A model generated the notes under the pieces. The model did not search any database. It saw only the letters and a program-made list of their open reading frames with translations, and was not told the DNA's origin. This document shows positions 8,801 to 16,848 of a stretch of DNA of 43,489 bases, piece by piece. A program made the position numbers and the translations under genes. How positions within the stretch are numbered: the stretch's first letter is position 1; each line of letters opens with the position of its first letter. The DNA comes from Alloprevotella sp. (GTDB lineage: Bacteria; Bacteroidota; Bacteroidia; Bacteroidales; Bacteroidaceae), in assembly GCA_017446765.1 (NCBI GenBank), contig JAFSQD010000035.1, positions 1-43,489 of the forward strand, in the 5' to 3' direction.

Positions 8801-9346
8801 GAGATTGCAGGTGGAGGGGTAAGGTATGACAGGCACTTCGGGCATGAAGTTCTCCATCTCATGCTCCTCGAGGAAGGCCATGGGAGCATTGGCATCAGAG
8901 GAATCGTAAAGTTTGATATCGTTTCCCATGCCCATGCCACCCCAGCAGTTCAGTGCCTGCCCGGCGTTGGAGAAAGGTGTAATGGCATAGTTGCTGCCGC
9001 GTGCCTGAAAACGGAACTTGCTGAGGCTACCCGGTGCCTGCGAAGCGCGAATTTCCGATCCTTGTGTCGTGCCCATGGCGTAAAGGCGCAGACCAAGCTG
9101 GTTGGTCAGGGTATAGCCCGTCGAGGCTGTCCCTTCCACCTTCCACAACTGTGAGCGCTGCCCCGTGGGGATGGCCGACTTGCAGACAATGCCGTCGCCG
9201 TCGGAGGCTACCACATAGGAGCCTTGCGTGAACTTCAGATAGTACCAATACTCGTTTGTCCCGTCGCTCAGCTCGGGAAAGCCAGCGGCCAATATGCTCT
9301 GCAAGGTAAGGATGCCGAGCAGGAGGAAGGTTGTCAGTTTCTTCAT
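5813..9346 (-). CDS. Secreted multidomain GH20 beta-N-acetylhexosaminidase
   Basis: 1177 residues from the start MKKLTTFLLLGILTLQSILA, a signal peptide; a 22-residue upstream extension is rejected because the promoter runs through it. Domains in order: a ricin-type lectin-like module (about 25-145, QGSYVVASDGDGIV, SQLWKVEG), a GH20 N-terminal domain (about 165-300), and the GH20 barrel (about 310-640, FHFDVARHFF, RFHWHLTDDQGWRIEIP). The catalytic pair Asp493-Glu494 sits in HIGGDECPTTAWE. A helical region and two further lectin-like modules follow (about 820-940 and 1030-1140). The C-terminal tail has YDLQGRRVLSPSKGVYIRNG, as in three other secreted proteins here. It should release terminal GlcNAc or GalNAc from glycans such as mucin. 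Confidence 0.93.
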   Translation of the reverse strand: MKKLTTFLLLGILTLQSILAAGFPELSDGTNEYWYYLKFTQGSYVVASDGDGIVCKSAIPTGQRSQLWKVEGTASTGYTLTNQLGLRLYAMGTTQGSEIRASQAPGSLSKFRFQARGSNYAITPFSNAGQALNCWGGMGMGNDIKLYDSSDANAPMAFLEEHEMENFMPEVPVIPYPSTCNLTDCGQLDMSKVEAITFFSDSTRLLAQRFADDLQRTAGIQLALNEVAPETAAKDDAAHPLVQLVLDDNLPEDAYSLNVCMSGITIKASDFGGFFNALQTLRQLLPTAIYGDKLRTDIPWLCQSVMITDEPKYKHRGFHFDVARHFFDKDEIKKLLDVASIYKLNRFHWHLTDDQGWRIEIPEYPRLTTVGAVRKRSLTINDPTNGTEFYDDTEYGRGCFYTLDDLREIVAYARERNIEIIPEIDMPGHMVAAIAAYPELSCDPSREYEVRVAKGISTEVLNVGKNEVIDFLKCVLGHIAEVFPYEYIHIGGDECPTTAWENNAECKQRVKDEGLTGINQLQAWLVETIGSFLRDEHGKRVVVWDELLSHWSSRFTIEPLVMCYRGMQYTSQAADKNFQSIAVPSYPMYFDLLQMGPDKLEIDSPYYGGYGDGAVNTVERVYNFNPASNVSGREQYVLGTQCALWTESVSSDEAAEYCLYPRVLALSETAWLPIDKKDFAGFYSRLQHHAEILDLKGIRYAPHYIQKPDRTLAESALKDADNILQASMPAAVGYPQQDVHDALAAAAERLRTDMGNTDALGSLKEAITAYKAAPITLPQEGKTYKIVSASTFFRNHYEGSVLYADAAALRIHYTEQTEPEELWQFLPQADGTFLLLSILNGQQVSLPAKADGEATLASTGTKLSIRRATKPAGGYTYIPGVVNIKSGRYNLYARISGQAVANVDSTLCYPGTWRIVEVNDFTVRIQGLADKVQRILETANPEKAGEPTVEALEFLRSDVLVPAQAALQQGAADESTYRSLVEKYREFLLMERTSVLAAIDEAYYYHIGNAYFTNYYACGNKSTKSVDPKALASTDGFLWVVEKHADGTVGLKNKLTQTYARVESSAADQRLRLGASYAWTLREVTTDQGNTAMAIIDTSGSYSWYANPSAWSYLLLKPYDWGASVWQFVKTTDFVPTGLTASSPVARHSPQTYDLQGRRVLSPSKGVYIRNGEKLLR

Positions 9347-9367
9347 GATGACAAAAGATTTATGGGG

Positions 9368-9400
9368 CAAAAATAGGCAATTATTTTGAGATAGGGCAAA
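9368..9400 (-). promoter_or_regulatory. Promoter of the GH20 gene
   Basis: On the minus strand TTTG (9397-9400), a 21-base spacer and TATTTTTG (9368-9375) match the Bacteroidetes primary-sigma consensus. The predicted start of transcription is about 15 bases before the chosen ATG, which supports the shorter start. Confidence 0.65.
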
Positions 9401-9511
9401 GTGGTGAGACAAGTAAATATATAAAATGGGATCACATAGAGAGCCCCATCCTCAAAAGCCGAACAACCTAATCACCTAATACCTTAAAAACCCTATTGCC
9501 TATTGTCCCAC

Positions 9512-9552
9512 AAAACAAGCGGAAGCGCCATCGTGGTGCCTCCGCTCGTTTT
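9512..9552. terminator. Terminator after the M6 protease pair
   Basis: A long imperfect stem pairs AAAACAAGCGGA with TCCGCTCGTTTT around GC-rich inner arms, 22 bases past the M6 gene stop. The minus-strand copy ends in TTGTTTTG, and the plus-strand copy ends in GTTTTC. Confidence 0.65.
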
Positions 9553-9573
9553 CAGTATATATGCCCGCAGAAC

Positions 9574-12393
9574 CTATCTCAAGACTTTCTTGCCGTCCAT
9601 GGTGTAGACGCCCTTCCCTTTGGTCGTTGCACATCTGCGGCCCTGGAGGTCGTATGTCAGGGACGAGGGACGAGGGACGAATGTAGAATAGATGCCGTCG
9701 GGGTCAAAGAAGGCATTCCAGAAGTTTGCTGCGCGGTAGGCATCCGTGCTGCCTTCGGGGACGATGAGGCTGCAAGCCTTCTTGTCCGTCAGCGTGAAGG
9801 GGTCGTATTCGGCCACGGCGGGATTGGCACGGCGTGCGGTGATGCTGCGGAAATAGGGCGAACTGAGTGCATCCTGCCCCAGGGTCAGCAGCGAGTCGGA
9901 AAGTACGATGTCGGTCAGTTGGCTCTCTTCGAAGGCATAATCACCGATGCGCGAAACGCCAGTGGGAACGGTGTACGAGCCTGTGCGCGCAGCGGGATAG
10001 TAGAGAAGTGCTGCCTCCTTGAAGTCGCGGCGCGAAACGGTGGTGACATTCAGTTGTGTGAGGCGGCTGTTGGCGGTGATGTCAAACTTCACACGCTGGC
10101 TCTGCCCTACCCATGCGCTGCCGTCCATGGTTCCGTCGGAGGGCGTTGCAGTCCAGCCGGAGGCGGGAAAGTTTATACGCGTGATGCGTGTGTCTTCGGG
10201 CACAGAGAAGGTGACGTCAGCCCCCTTCTTCAGGCGGAGTTCCGAGGTGCTTTCACCCGTGCTCAGCATGTAGACGAGCGTTTTTTCGTTGGAATCCTGC
10301 GCCGTGGCAGTCATTGTGACGCGCCCTACGATGAGGTCGTCATCCAGCAGTCCGCCGTCTATCTTCAAGTTGTTGGGAGCCTTTTCAAGATTCCACGGAT
10401 TGTTGAGGAAATCGAAGAGGTTGTCCTCGACAAGAGGCGTGACGGCCGTGCCTGGGTCGGTAATCATCAAACTGTTGGTAAACAATATACCGTCCATCGT
10501 GACAAATTTGTCGTTCTCGCCCTCCAGCGTGACGCTTTGCAGAGCGGGACTGTGACGGAAGGCATCGGAAGAGATATTCTTCAACGTGGCTGGGAGGCTT
10601 ACGGTCGTCAGCGACGGACAATTTGCAAAGGCTTCACTACCCACGCCCGAGACGGTGTAGTGATGTGTGCCCTCAACGTAGGCATCGGGGATGGTGACGA
10701 CACCACTGTACTGGCCACCCTCCTTAGCCTTCACCTCAACCTGTGCCTTTGTGACGAAGCGGTAGGAGATGCCGTCAGCCTCCACGAGATCGCCAATGGT
10801 ACGTCCCACGAAGTCGGGGTCAAGGTAGCTGAACGACACCGTGCCGTCGGGCTCACGCTTGATATTGTAGACAGGCTTGTTGAGGCGTGTGCCGTTGCTG
10901 AGTGTCATGGCAGGCGTGGAGGATGTGGTGATGCTGGTCTGTACTCCTGACGTGCCGGGGAACAGCTCGGCCGCAGTTCCTCCCTGCTTGCTACCGGTAG
11001 CCGAGAGGTAGGTGAAGCGCAGATAGTCCTTGTTGTTGTTGAGGTTGTTGTAGCGCCATGAACCGGCATCGTAGGTCACGTGGGTCACAAAAAGACCCGA
11101 GCCGAAGCTGTTGGGATACCACGTACCGGGGGCGCGATGCTCAAGGATGAAGTATTCGCGCTCGTCGCGATTGCTGCGTATGAGGACGGCCGTGGGACTA
11201 TTCTCTGTACCGAAGGGAGCCAGCGTAATATTGTCGGCCTCGGTCAGTTCGGGGATGTCCAGCCACCCCATGTAGCTGCGCTCGTAGGCCGTATAGCCAA
11301 TGGGAGCACGTGCGTGACTGTCGGGCAGGTAACTGCCCGAGCACATGATGCTCCAACGACCCATCGTCACAGCGTCGTGGCCGTAGTCGGTAACGTAGAA
11401 GTCGGGGAGTCCCAGGGCATGGCCGAACTCGTGGCAGAAGGTACCCATACCCATGATGGTGCCGTCGTGTGCCATCTCGTTACCGATGAAGAGCGAGTTG
11501 ACATGCACGCCACTCATCGTCGTGTTGACATCGTATTCGCAGGGCCACAGCGTATCGTCGCCGCCGCCTGTGGCTTCGCCCTCGCCGGCATAGAGTACGG
11601 CCACGAGGGGGACACCGCCCTCCTGTACGTAGTCAGAAAACTTCACGCCCAGACGTGTGGCAGCCGCCATGGCATCGCGCACCACTTCCACGTAGCCGCG
11701 GGCATTGTCGTTGGAACCATAGTGGGCTGCTGTCTTCGACAGCGTCACCTTACCTACCACCTCAAATCGCGGACGAAACATGCCTCCACTTTGTGCGATG
11801 AAGTAGTCGCGCACGCTACCCTTGCAGCCAGCTTCGTCGGCATAGCCTTCTTCGTTGTAGAAGCGTGTCATCTTCTCAATCGTAGAATAGCTCTGGAACT
11901 TTACGTCCGAGAACTCGGCCATGATGACGGGTATGACCACGTCGCCCAGACTGGGCACGGCACCGAGACTGCGCTGACCGTAGGCACCGAGACCGTCGTC
12001 GGTAGAGGCCATGATGGTGCGGCGGGGAGCGCGATTGGCCGTGGCGGGGTGCATGGGCTCGACGGTGCTTGCCGCCATGCGGGGTGTCAGCGTATTGCGG
12101 CTGACGAAATCATTTTCTTCTTGCGTGCGCAAGGCCTTCTCATGAGCCATGAGACCCGTAGAGACAAGCTTGCCTTCTTCCAGGCGAGCATAGCAGAGGT
12201 CTTTGTTGGCATCGCGTACGAGCACCTGACCATCAGTCGTTACGTAGAACTCCGTACGCCATTCGCCATAGAGCTTCACCATGATGGTCGTACCGTCGCT
12301 CTGACTCATAGGGAATGCCTCGTCCAAAGGCGGCACGGCCATAGCTGGTAGCAGACACAGCGAGAGCAGGAGGGATATGATCGTTCTTTTCAT
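9574..12393 (-). CDS. Secreted M6-type metalloprotease with LRR region (second of pair)
   Basis: 939 residues starting MKRTIISLLLSLCLLPAMA (signal peptide); 35 residues of upstream open frame overlap the preceding gene and are rejected. An N-terminal propeptide-like region (AFPMSQSDGTTIMVKLYGEW) leads into the M6/immune-inhibitor-A type catalytic domain. Zinc site: H321-E322-F-G-H325-A-L-G-L-P-D331, with a downstream Met turn candidate (MGRWSIMCSGSY). After about residue 600 come BspA-type leucine-rich-like repeats (GSEAFANCPSLTTVSLPATL, DAFRHSPALQSVTLEG) and a last module ending YDLQGRRC...GVYTMDGKKVLR. It is a presumed extracellular protease. It lies 13 bases downstream of its paralogue and is clearly in one operon with it. 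Confidence 0.9.
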   Translation of the reverse strand: MKRTIISLLLSLCLLPAMAVPPLDEAFPMSQSDGTTIMVKLYGEWRTEFYVTTDGQVLVRDANKDLCYARLEEGKLVSTGLMAHEKALRTQEENDFVSRNTLTPRMAASTVEPMHPATANRAPRRTIMASTDDGLGAYGQRSLGAVPSLGDVVIPVIMAEFSDVKFQSYSTIEKMTRFYNEEGYADEAGCKGSVRDYFIAQSGGMFRPRFEVVGKVTLSKTAAHYGSNDNARGYVEVVRDAMAAATRLGVKFSDYVQEGGVPLVAVLYAGEGEATGGGDDTLWPCEYDVNTTMSGVHVNSLFIGNEMAHDGTIMGMGTFCHEFGHALGLPDFYVTDYGHDAVTMGRWSIMCSGSYLPDSHARAPIGYTAYERSYMGWLDIPELTEADNITLAPFGTENSPTAVLIRSNRDEREYFILEHRAPGTWYPNSFGSGLFVTHVTYDAGSWRYNNLNNNKDYLRFTYLSATGSKQGGTAAELFPGTSGVQTSITTSSTPAMTLSNGTRLNKPVYNIKREPDGTVSFSYLDPDFVGRTIGDLVEADGISYRFVTKAQVEVKAKEGGQYSGVVTIPDAYVEGTHHYTVSGVGSEAFANCPSLTTVSLPATLKNISSDAFRHSPALQSVTLEGENDKFVTMDGILFTNSLMITDPGTAVTPLVEDNLFDFLNNPWNLEKAPNNLKIDGGLLDDDLIVGRVTMTATAQDSNEKTLVYMLSTGESTSELRLKKGADVTFSVPEDTRITRINFPASGWTATPSDGTMDGSAWVGQSQRVKFDITANSRLTQLNVTTVSRRDFKEAALLYYPAARTGSYTVPTGVSRIGDYAFEESQLTDIVLSDSLLTLGQDALSSPYFRSITARRANPAVAEYDPFTLTDKKACSLIVPEGSTDAYRAANFWNAFFDPDGIYSTFVPRPSSLTYDLQGRRCATTKGKGVYTMDGKKVLR

Positions 12394-12406
12394 GCTAAAA
12401 TGTTTC

Positions 12407-15232
12407 TTATCGTATGATTTTCTTACCACCAAGAATGTAGACACCTTTCTGTTGGCTGTTTGACAATCGGCGTCCCTGAAGGTCGTAGGCCTCGCCATTG
12501 GATGGGCGTGCCGGGATGACAGAGGTAATGCCTGTCAGATCAAAGAATTCTTTCCAGTATTCAGCGGCACGGTAAGCCTCTTCACTGCCGTCGGGGATGA
12601 CGAGCTGGCAATTCACCTTGTCTACCGCCTCAAAAGGATTGGCCTTGCAGGCAGGCGGAATGGGAGCAAGCACCGTGAGCTTTGTGAGGGACGACGTACT
12701 GAGCGCACCAGCTTCCAGTTCCGAAAGGGATGCGGGTAGGGTCACCTCTGAGACCTTGGTATCCTTGAAGACCGATGCTAAGATAGTTGCAACACCTTCG
12801 GAAAGCACGCACGATCCACTGCGGGCAGCGGGGTAGGCAAGAACGGCCCAAACCTTTTCCGTATTGTCAGTGCTGAGGGTAAGCTCTACCTTCGTGATTG
12901 TCGTCGTGCCTTGGGCAGAGAATGTCACCTCTTGTGCCTCTCCCGTCCATGCCTTGCCTTCCAAAGTGCCTTCGTCGGCCGTCATGTCCCACTTTGACGC
13001 GGTGACGTTGATGGCGTTGATGAGCATTCCGTCGGGTACGCTGAAGGTCAGTGAGCCGCCGTTGTAGACGCGCAGGTCGGTGGTGGAACTGCCCTTCCAA
13101 AGGCGTGTCACAGTGGAACCGCTCGTTGCCGTCATTGTCACTTCGCCCATCACGACGGGATCTGTCAGCGTGCCTGCCTTCTGGTCGGCGGCACTGGAGG
13201 TGGGAAGGTTCCACGGATTGGCGGCAAAGTCAAACACCACCTTAGTATTTTCCCCGGCTTTCGCCGCCCTGACATTGTCCGCATGTTCTTCCCTGAGTAT
13301 CATTTCCAGGGCATAGTCGTCTGTACGGAAAGACTTGTTCTTTTCGTCAACAATAATGTTATCCAGCTTCGGCGTGCCTGCGAAGGCGTCTGCATCAATG
13401 ATTGACACCGTCTTGGGCAGGGAAACGCTTGAGAGCTCTGTACAGTTCTTGAAAGCATCAGCCACGCCCACTACGCTGTAGCTGACACCGTCCTCCGTTG
13501 CCGTTTCGGGCACGATGACGGCACCGGAATAGGGAGCCACGTCGCTTGCCACGAGCTCCACTTCGCCGCTTGCGGTGACCACGTAGACGAGGCCTCCGTC
13601 GCGCACGGTGTCGCCCACTTCCTTTGCGTCAATGGTCTCAGCCAGGAAGTTGAACGTTACCTTCCCTCCGGCATTCTGGATATTGTAGAAGGGCGTGGAA
13701 AGCTTGCTTCCGCTGTAGAGCGACCAGCTCTCCACGTTGACGGCTTTCCCGTTGTAGGAGAAGAGTTCTGCTACGCTGGAGCCGGAAGCCGACGGGTTCT
13801 TTCCGTTTGCCGTAATCAGTTTGACGCGTTGCTTGGACTTTGTGTTGTTCAGCGTATTCTCTTCCCATGCGTTTTTGTCGTAGCAAATGCGCATGACGAG
13901 CATGCCGCTGCCGTAGTTGGCAGGATACCACGTGCCAGGCTGATGGTTTTCGAAGATGAAGTACTCCTTCTGGTTACTCGGGTTGCGCAGGAGGCGAGCC
14001 GGCGTGGCCTCACCCTGAGCAAGGTCAGCATAGCTGTCGAGAGTGACGGCCTCGGCCTCGGTGAGTTCGGGGATATCAAGCCAGCCGAGGTAGCTGCGCT
14101 CGTAGGCCGTATAGCCCATGGGAGCACGCGCTTCCTGCACATAGGCACCCATATCCATGATACTCCATTCACCGACGGGGTTGGTGTCAGTGTAGGAATA
14201 GTCGGTGACATAGAAATCGGGGAGTCCCAAGGCGTGGCCGAACTCATGGCAAAAAACACCCATACCCATCAGCGAACCATCGCCGTCGAGCTCGTTACCG
14301 ACGAAGTAACTGTTGAAGTGGGTGCCGCCGATATTTTGGTCGATGTCGTCCTCGCAAGGCCAGATGTAGTCCTCGCCACCATAGTATTCCGTGGCTTCGC
14401 CGCGTCCGGCATAGAGAAGGCAGATGAGGGGTACACGGCCGTCGACAGCAAAGCGCGAGAAGTCAATTCCTTGCGACTGTGCCAGTTCTACGGCATCCAC
14501 TACAAAGTAGTTGTCGGCACAAAGGCCTTTGTCGTAGCCTTTCCATGGACCGGAAGTCACGTTGCCGCCATAGTAGTCGTGGTTTTGGGGCAGCGTCACG
14601 GTGCCAACGACTTCGAAGGTGGGGACGAAGAGCCCGTTGCTCTGGCTCTTGAAGTAGTCGCGCACGCTGCCGACACATTTGCTCTCCTCCTGGTAGCCTA
14701 CCTCGTTGTAGAATCGCGTCATCTTTTCGGCCGTCGTGGTGGACTTGAACTTAATGTCCTTAAACTGCACCATCAGTACGGGGAGCGTATAGTTGCCGAT
14801 GCTGTTGACGCCACCCATACCGCTCTTGCCGTAGCTTCCCAGGCCGTCACTTGTCGAGGCGCTGATGACGCGTGGACGCGAAGTGCGGCGTGGCAGCATG
14901 CGCTGTGACACCATATTATCCACGCGGAGCGCGTGCGTACGCACGTAATCGCTTTCTTCGGACGAACGCTGTGTAACGTCGTGGGCAATACGCCCAGAGG
15001 AGACGGTTTCGCCGTTCTCCAGACGTGCATAGCAAAGGTCGCCTGCCTCATTGCGTTGGAGGGTGATGCCGTCCTGGGTAGCATAGAATGCAAGGTGACC
15101 ATCGCCAAACTTCATTACCATGAGTGTGGTGCCATCACTTTGCGTCACGGGGAAGGCCACGCGGCGCGGCGGAATGGCTGCTGCCTGCACAGCGATGAGT
15201 GCAAGCAGGAATAACTTGACAATCGGTTTCAT
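12407..15232 (-). CDS. Secreted M6-type metalloprotease with LRR region (first of pair)
   Basis: 941 residues; signal peptide MKPIVKLFLLALIAVQAAA. Same architecture as the next gene: propeptide (AFPVTQSDGTTLMVMKFGDG), M6 catalytic domain with H329-E-F-G-H333-A-L-G-L-P-D339 and WSIMDMGAYV, BspA-like repeats (FKNCTELSSVSLPKTVSIID), a beta module, and a tail with YDLQGRRLSNSQQKGVYILG. The two copies share order and many identical blocks (SDGLGSYG, RFYNE.GY, FCHEFGHALGLPDFYVTDY, APMGYTAYERSYLGWLDIPE) but are diverged elsewhere, indicating an old tandem duplication. The substrate is unknown; family members degrade extracellular or host proteins. Transcribed from the promoter at 15291. Confidence 0.9.
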   Translation of the reverse strand: MKPIVKLFLLALIAVQAAAIPPRRVAFPVTQSDGTTLMVMKFGDGHLAFYATQDGITLQRNEAGDLCYARLENGETVSSGRIAHDVTQRSSEESDYVRTHALRVDNMVSQRMLPRRTSRPRVISASTSDGLGSYGKSGMGGVNSIGNYTLPVLMVQFKDIKFKSTTTAEKMTRFYNEVGYQEESKCVGSVRDYFKSQSNGLFVPTFEVVGTVTLPQNHDYYGGNVTSGPWKGYDKGLCADNYFVVDAVELAQSQGIDFSRFAVDGRVPLICLLYAGRGEATEYYGGEDYIWPCEDDIDQNIGGTHFNSYFVGNELDGDGSLMGMGVFCHEFGHALGLPDFYVTDYSYTDTNPVGEWSIMDMGAYVQEARAPMGYTAYERSYLGWLDIPELTEAEAVTLDSYADLAQGEATPARLLRNPSNQKEYFIFENHQPGTWYPANYGSGMLVMRICYDKNAWEENTLNNTKSKQRVKLITANGKNPSASGSSVAELFSYNGKAVNVESWSLYSGSKLSTPFYNIQNAGGKVTFNFLAETIDAKEVGDTVRDGGLVYVVTASGEVELVASDVAPYSGAVIVPETATEDGVSYSVVGVADAFKNCTELSSVSLPKTVSIIDADAFAGTPKLDNIIVDEKNKSFRTDDYALEMILREEHADNVRAAKAGENTKVVFDFAANPWNLPTSSAADQKAGTLTDPVVMGEVTMTATSGSTVTRLWKGSSTTDLRVYNGGSLTFSVPDGMLINAINVTASKWDMTADEGTLEGKAWTGEAQEVTFSAQGTTTITKVELTLSTDNTEKVWAVLAYPAARSGSCVLSEGVATILASVFKDTKVSEVTLPASLSELEAGALSTSSLTKLTVLAPIPPACKANPFEAVDKVNCQLVIPDGSEEAYRAAEYWKEFFDLTGITSVIPARPSNGEAYDLQGRRLSNSQQKGVYILGGKKIIR

Positions 15233-15290
15233 CAGAATGATTATTTGTTATATGTGTTTTCTATATCTGAAAGGTGTGACTTTCGGGGGG

Positions 15291-15320
15291 CGAAGATAGT
15301 TTAAAGTTACAGGAAACAAA
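15291..15320 (-). promoter_or_regulatory. Promoter of the M6 protease pair
   Basis: Minus strand: TTTG (15317-15320), an 18-base spacer and TATCTTCG (15291-15298), one mismatch from TAnnTTTG. It lies about 60 bases upstream of the first M6 gene and is divergent from ung. Confidence 0.5.
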
Positions 15321-15399
15321 AATTTTATTTCACTTTGCACCCTTTTTGACACGGAAGGAATACAAGTTGTGCATGGAAAAGCCTACTTTTGCGGACGTT

Positions 15400-16062
15400 A
15401 TGAATGTTAGAATTGAACCATCTTGGGCTGCGCGTCTGCAGTCGGAGTTCGAATCTCCCTATTTCTCGGAACTTACCCGCTTCGTTCACAGCGAATATGC
15501 GGCCGGCCCCTGCTATCCTCCCGGTCGCCTCGTGTTCAACGCCTTCAACCTTTGTCCCTTTGACAGCGTGCGAGTATGCATCCTTGGTCAGGACCCGTAC
15601 CACGAGCCCGGTCAAGCAGAGGGATTGTGCTTTTCCGTGGCCGATGGCGTGCCATTTCCTCCCTCCCTGCAGAACATATTCAAGGAGATTGAGGGCGACC
15701 TTGGGCGTCCCGTGCCGGCATCGGGCAGTCTGCGCCGATGGGCCGAGCAAGGTGTCCTGTTGCTCAACGCCACCCTGACCGTGCGTGCTCATCAGGCTGG
15801 CAGCCATCAAGGTCACGGCTGGGAACGCTTTACCGATGCCGTCGTACACGCCCTTGCCGAGGAGCGCAACCATCTCGTTTTTCTCCTATGGGGCAGCTAT
15901 GCCCAGCGCAAGGGGGCCTTTATTGACCGTGCGCGCCACCTCGTGCTCCAATCGGCACATCCCTCGCCCCTCTCAGCCTATCGTGGATTCTTCGGAAACC
16001 ACCATTTTTCCCTTTGCAACGAATACCTCATGCGTCACGGCGAAACTCCGATACAATGGTAA
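15400..16062 (+). CDS. ung: Uracil-DNA glycosylase
   Basis: 220 residues from MNVRIEPSW. It removes uracil from DNA, starting base excision repair. Motif A GQDPYHEPGQAEG places the catalytic Asp at residue 65 and motif B HPSPLSAYRGFF places His at 187, essentially the E. coli numbering (D64, H187); this supports the start at 15400 over in-frame ATGs at 15346 and 15373. LLNATLTVRAHQAGSH and the FPPSLQNIFKEI segment are intact. A TACTTTTG box at 15384-15391 also lies between the upstream ATGs and this start. The stop overlaps the next start, so ung and the DUF3109 gene form an operon. Confidence 0.95.
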   Translation: MNVRIEPSWAARLQSEFESPYFSELTRFVHSEYAAGPCYPPGRLVFNAFNLCPFDSVRVCILGQDPYHEPGQAEGLCFSVADGVPFPPSLQNIFKEIEGDLGRPVPASGSLRRWAEQGVLLLNATLTVRAHQAGSHQGHGWERFTDAVVHALAEERNHLVFLLWGSYAQRKGAFIDRARHLVLQSAHPSPLSAYRGFFGNHHFSLCNEYLMRHGETPIQW

Positions 16063-16670
16063 AATCAAATCCCCAACTTCCTCCGATGCTCCAAGTGGGC
16101 GAGGTAATCCTCTCCACAGACATCCTGACCGAATGTTTCTGCTGCGATCTAAGACAGTGTCGCGGTGCATGCTGTGTGGAAGGCGATGCAGGCGCCCCCG
16201 TGACGTTGGAGGAAGTGGGCGAGATGGAACGCGTCTACCCCCTCATCCGCGAAGAGCTCTCGTCCGAAGCCTGCAGTGTGGCTGACACGCAGGGTATGGC
16301 CTATATAGACCGCACGGGCGACCTCGTGACGAGTATCGTCAACGGCCGTGACTGCATTTTCACCTGCCATGATGCTGAAGGGTGCTGCCTCTGCGCTTCC
16401 GACCGTGCCTTTCGCCAGGGTCGCACCTCGTGGGACAAGCCCATCTCCTGTGCCCTCTATCCCATCCGCGAAAAGCGTTTCGCCGGCGGGCTCACGGGGC
16501 TCAACTATCACCGCTGGGACATCTGTACCCCGGCGCGCCTCCTCGGCCGTCGTCTCCAGATGCCCCTCTATCGCTTTCTGCGTGTCCCCCTTGTGCGCCG
16601 CTTCGGACAAGCGTGGTACGACGAGCTTGAGCAGACTGTCACGGAGCTCCGCAAGCACCGTATGCTGTAA
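16056..16670 (+). CDS. DUF3109-family cysteine-rich protein
   Basis: 204 residues from ATG 16056, which overlaps the last codons of ung; MLQV at 16086 is an alternative start. The hallmark cysteine clusters are present: CFCCDLRQCRGACCVEGDAG near residues 28-47, CHDAEGCCLC around 110-120, and ISCALYPI further on. The spacing suggests a bound Fe-S cluster or zinc. The family (related to YkgJ-type CxxCxxxCC proteins) is widespread in Bacteroidetes with no established function. Translational coupling to ung hints at a role linked to DNA or metal metabolism, but that is only inference. Confidence 0.85.
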   Translation: MVKSNPQLPPMLQVGEVILSTDILTECFCCDLRQCRGACCVEGDAGAPVTLEEVGEMERVYPLIREELSSEACSVADTQGMAYIDRTGDLVTSIVNGRDCIFTCHDAEGCCLCASDRAFRQGRTSWDKPISCALYPIREKRFAGGLTGLNYHRWDICTPARLLGRRLQMPLYRFLRVPLVRRFGQAWYDELEQTVTELRKHRML

Positions 16671-16766
16671 GACGAGACGATGACTTAGGATGTCCTACGT
16701 CTTCACATAAATGTCCTATACCTTTGCCAGCCCTCGGAACATTCATTCATCTGGCGACACGCCCCC

Positions 16767-16790
16767 TTTAACTCCCAATTTAACTCCCAA
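16767..16790. repeat. Two tandem 12-bp units, TTTAACTCCCAA
   Basis: Two perfect copies (16767-16778 and 16779-16790) lie immediately before the terminator between the DUF3109 gene and the giant-protein gene. They match the unit at 3113-3148. Confidence 0.7.
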
Positions 16791-16793
16791 TTA

Positions 16794-16827
16794 AAAGAGG
16801 GACGTCCCATGTGGGACGTCCCTCTTT
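16794..16827. terminator. Bidirectional intrinsic terminator
   Basis: A 15-bp perfect stem (AAAGAGGGACGTCCC paired with GGGACGTCCCTCTTT) has a 4-base loop and A/T flanks on each side. It serves the convergent DUF3109 (+) and giant-protein (-) genes. Confidence 0.85.
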
Positions 16828-16848
16828 ATATAGAGGATAAGGTCGGAT

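Noticed and set aside
9496..12351. Long plus-strand frames opposite the second M6 protease (9496-10950 and 11080-12351)
   Set aside because: Composition rich in His, Val, Gly and Cys without known motifs; the minus strand encodes a clear metalloprotease.
13829..14908. 359-codon plus-strand frame opposite the first M6 protease
   Set aside because: Shadow of a coding strand with GC-biased third positions; no recognisable motif.
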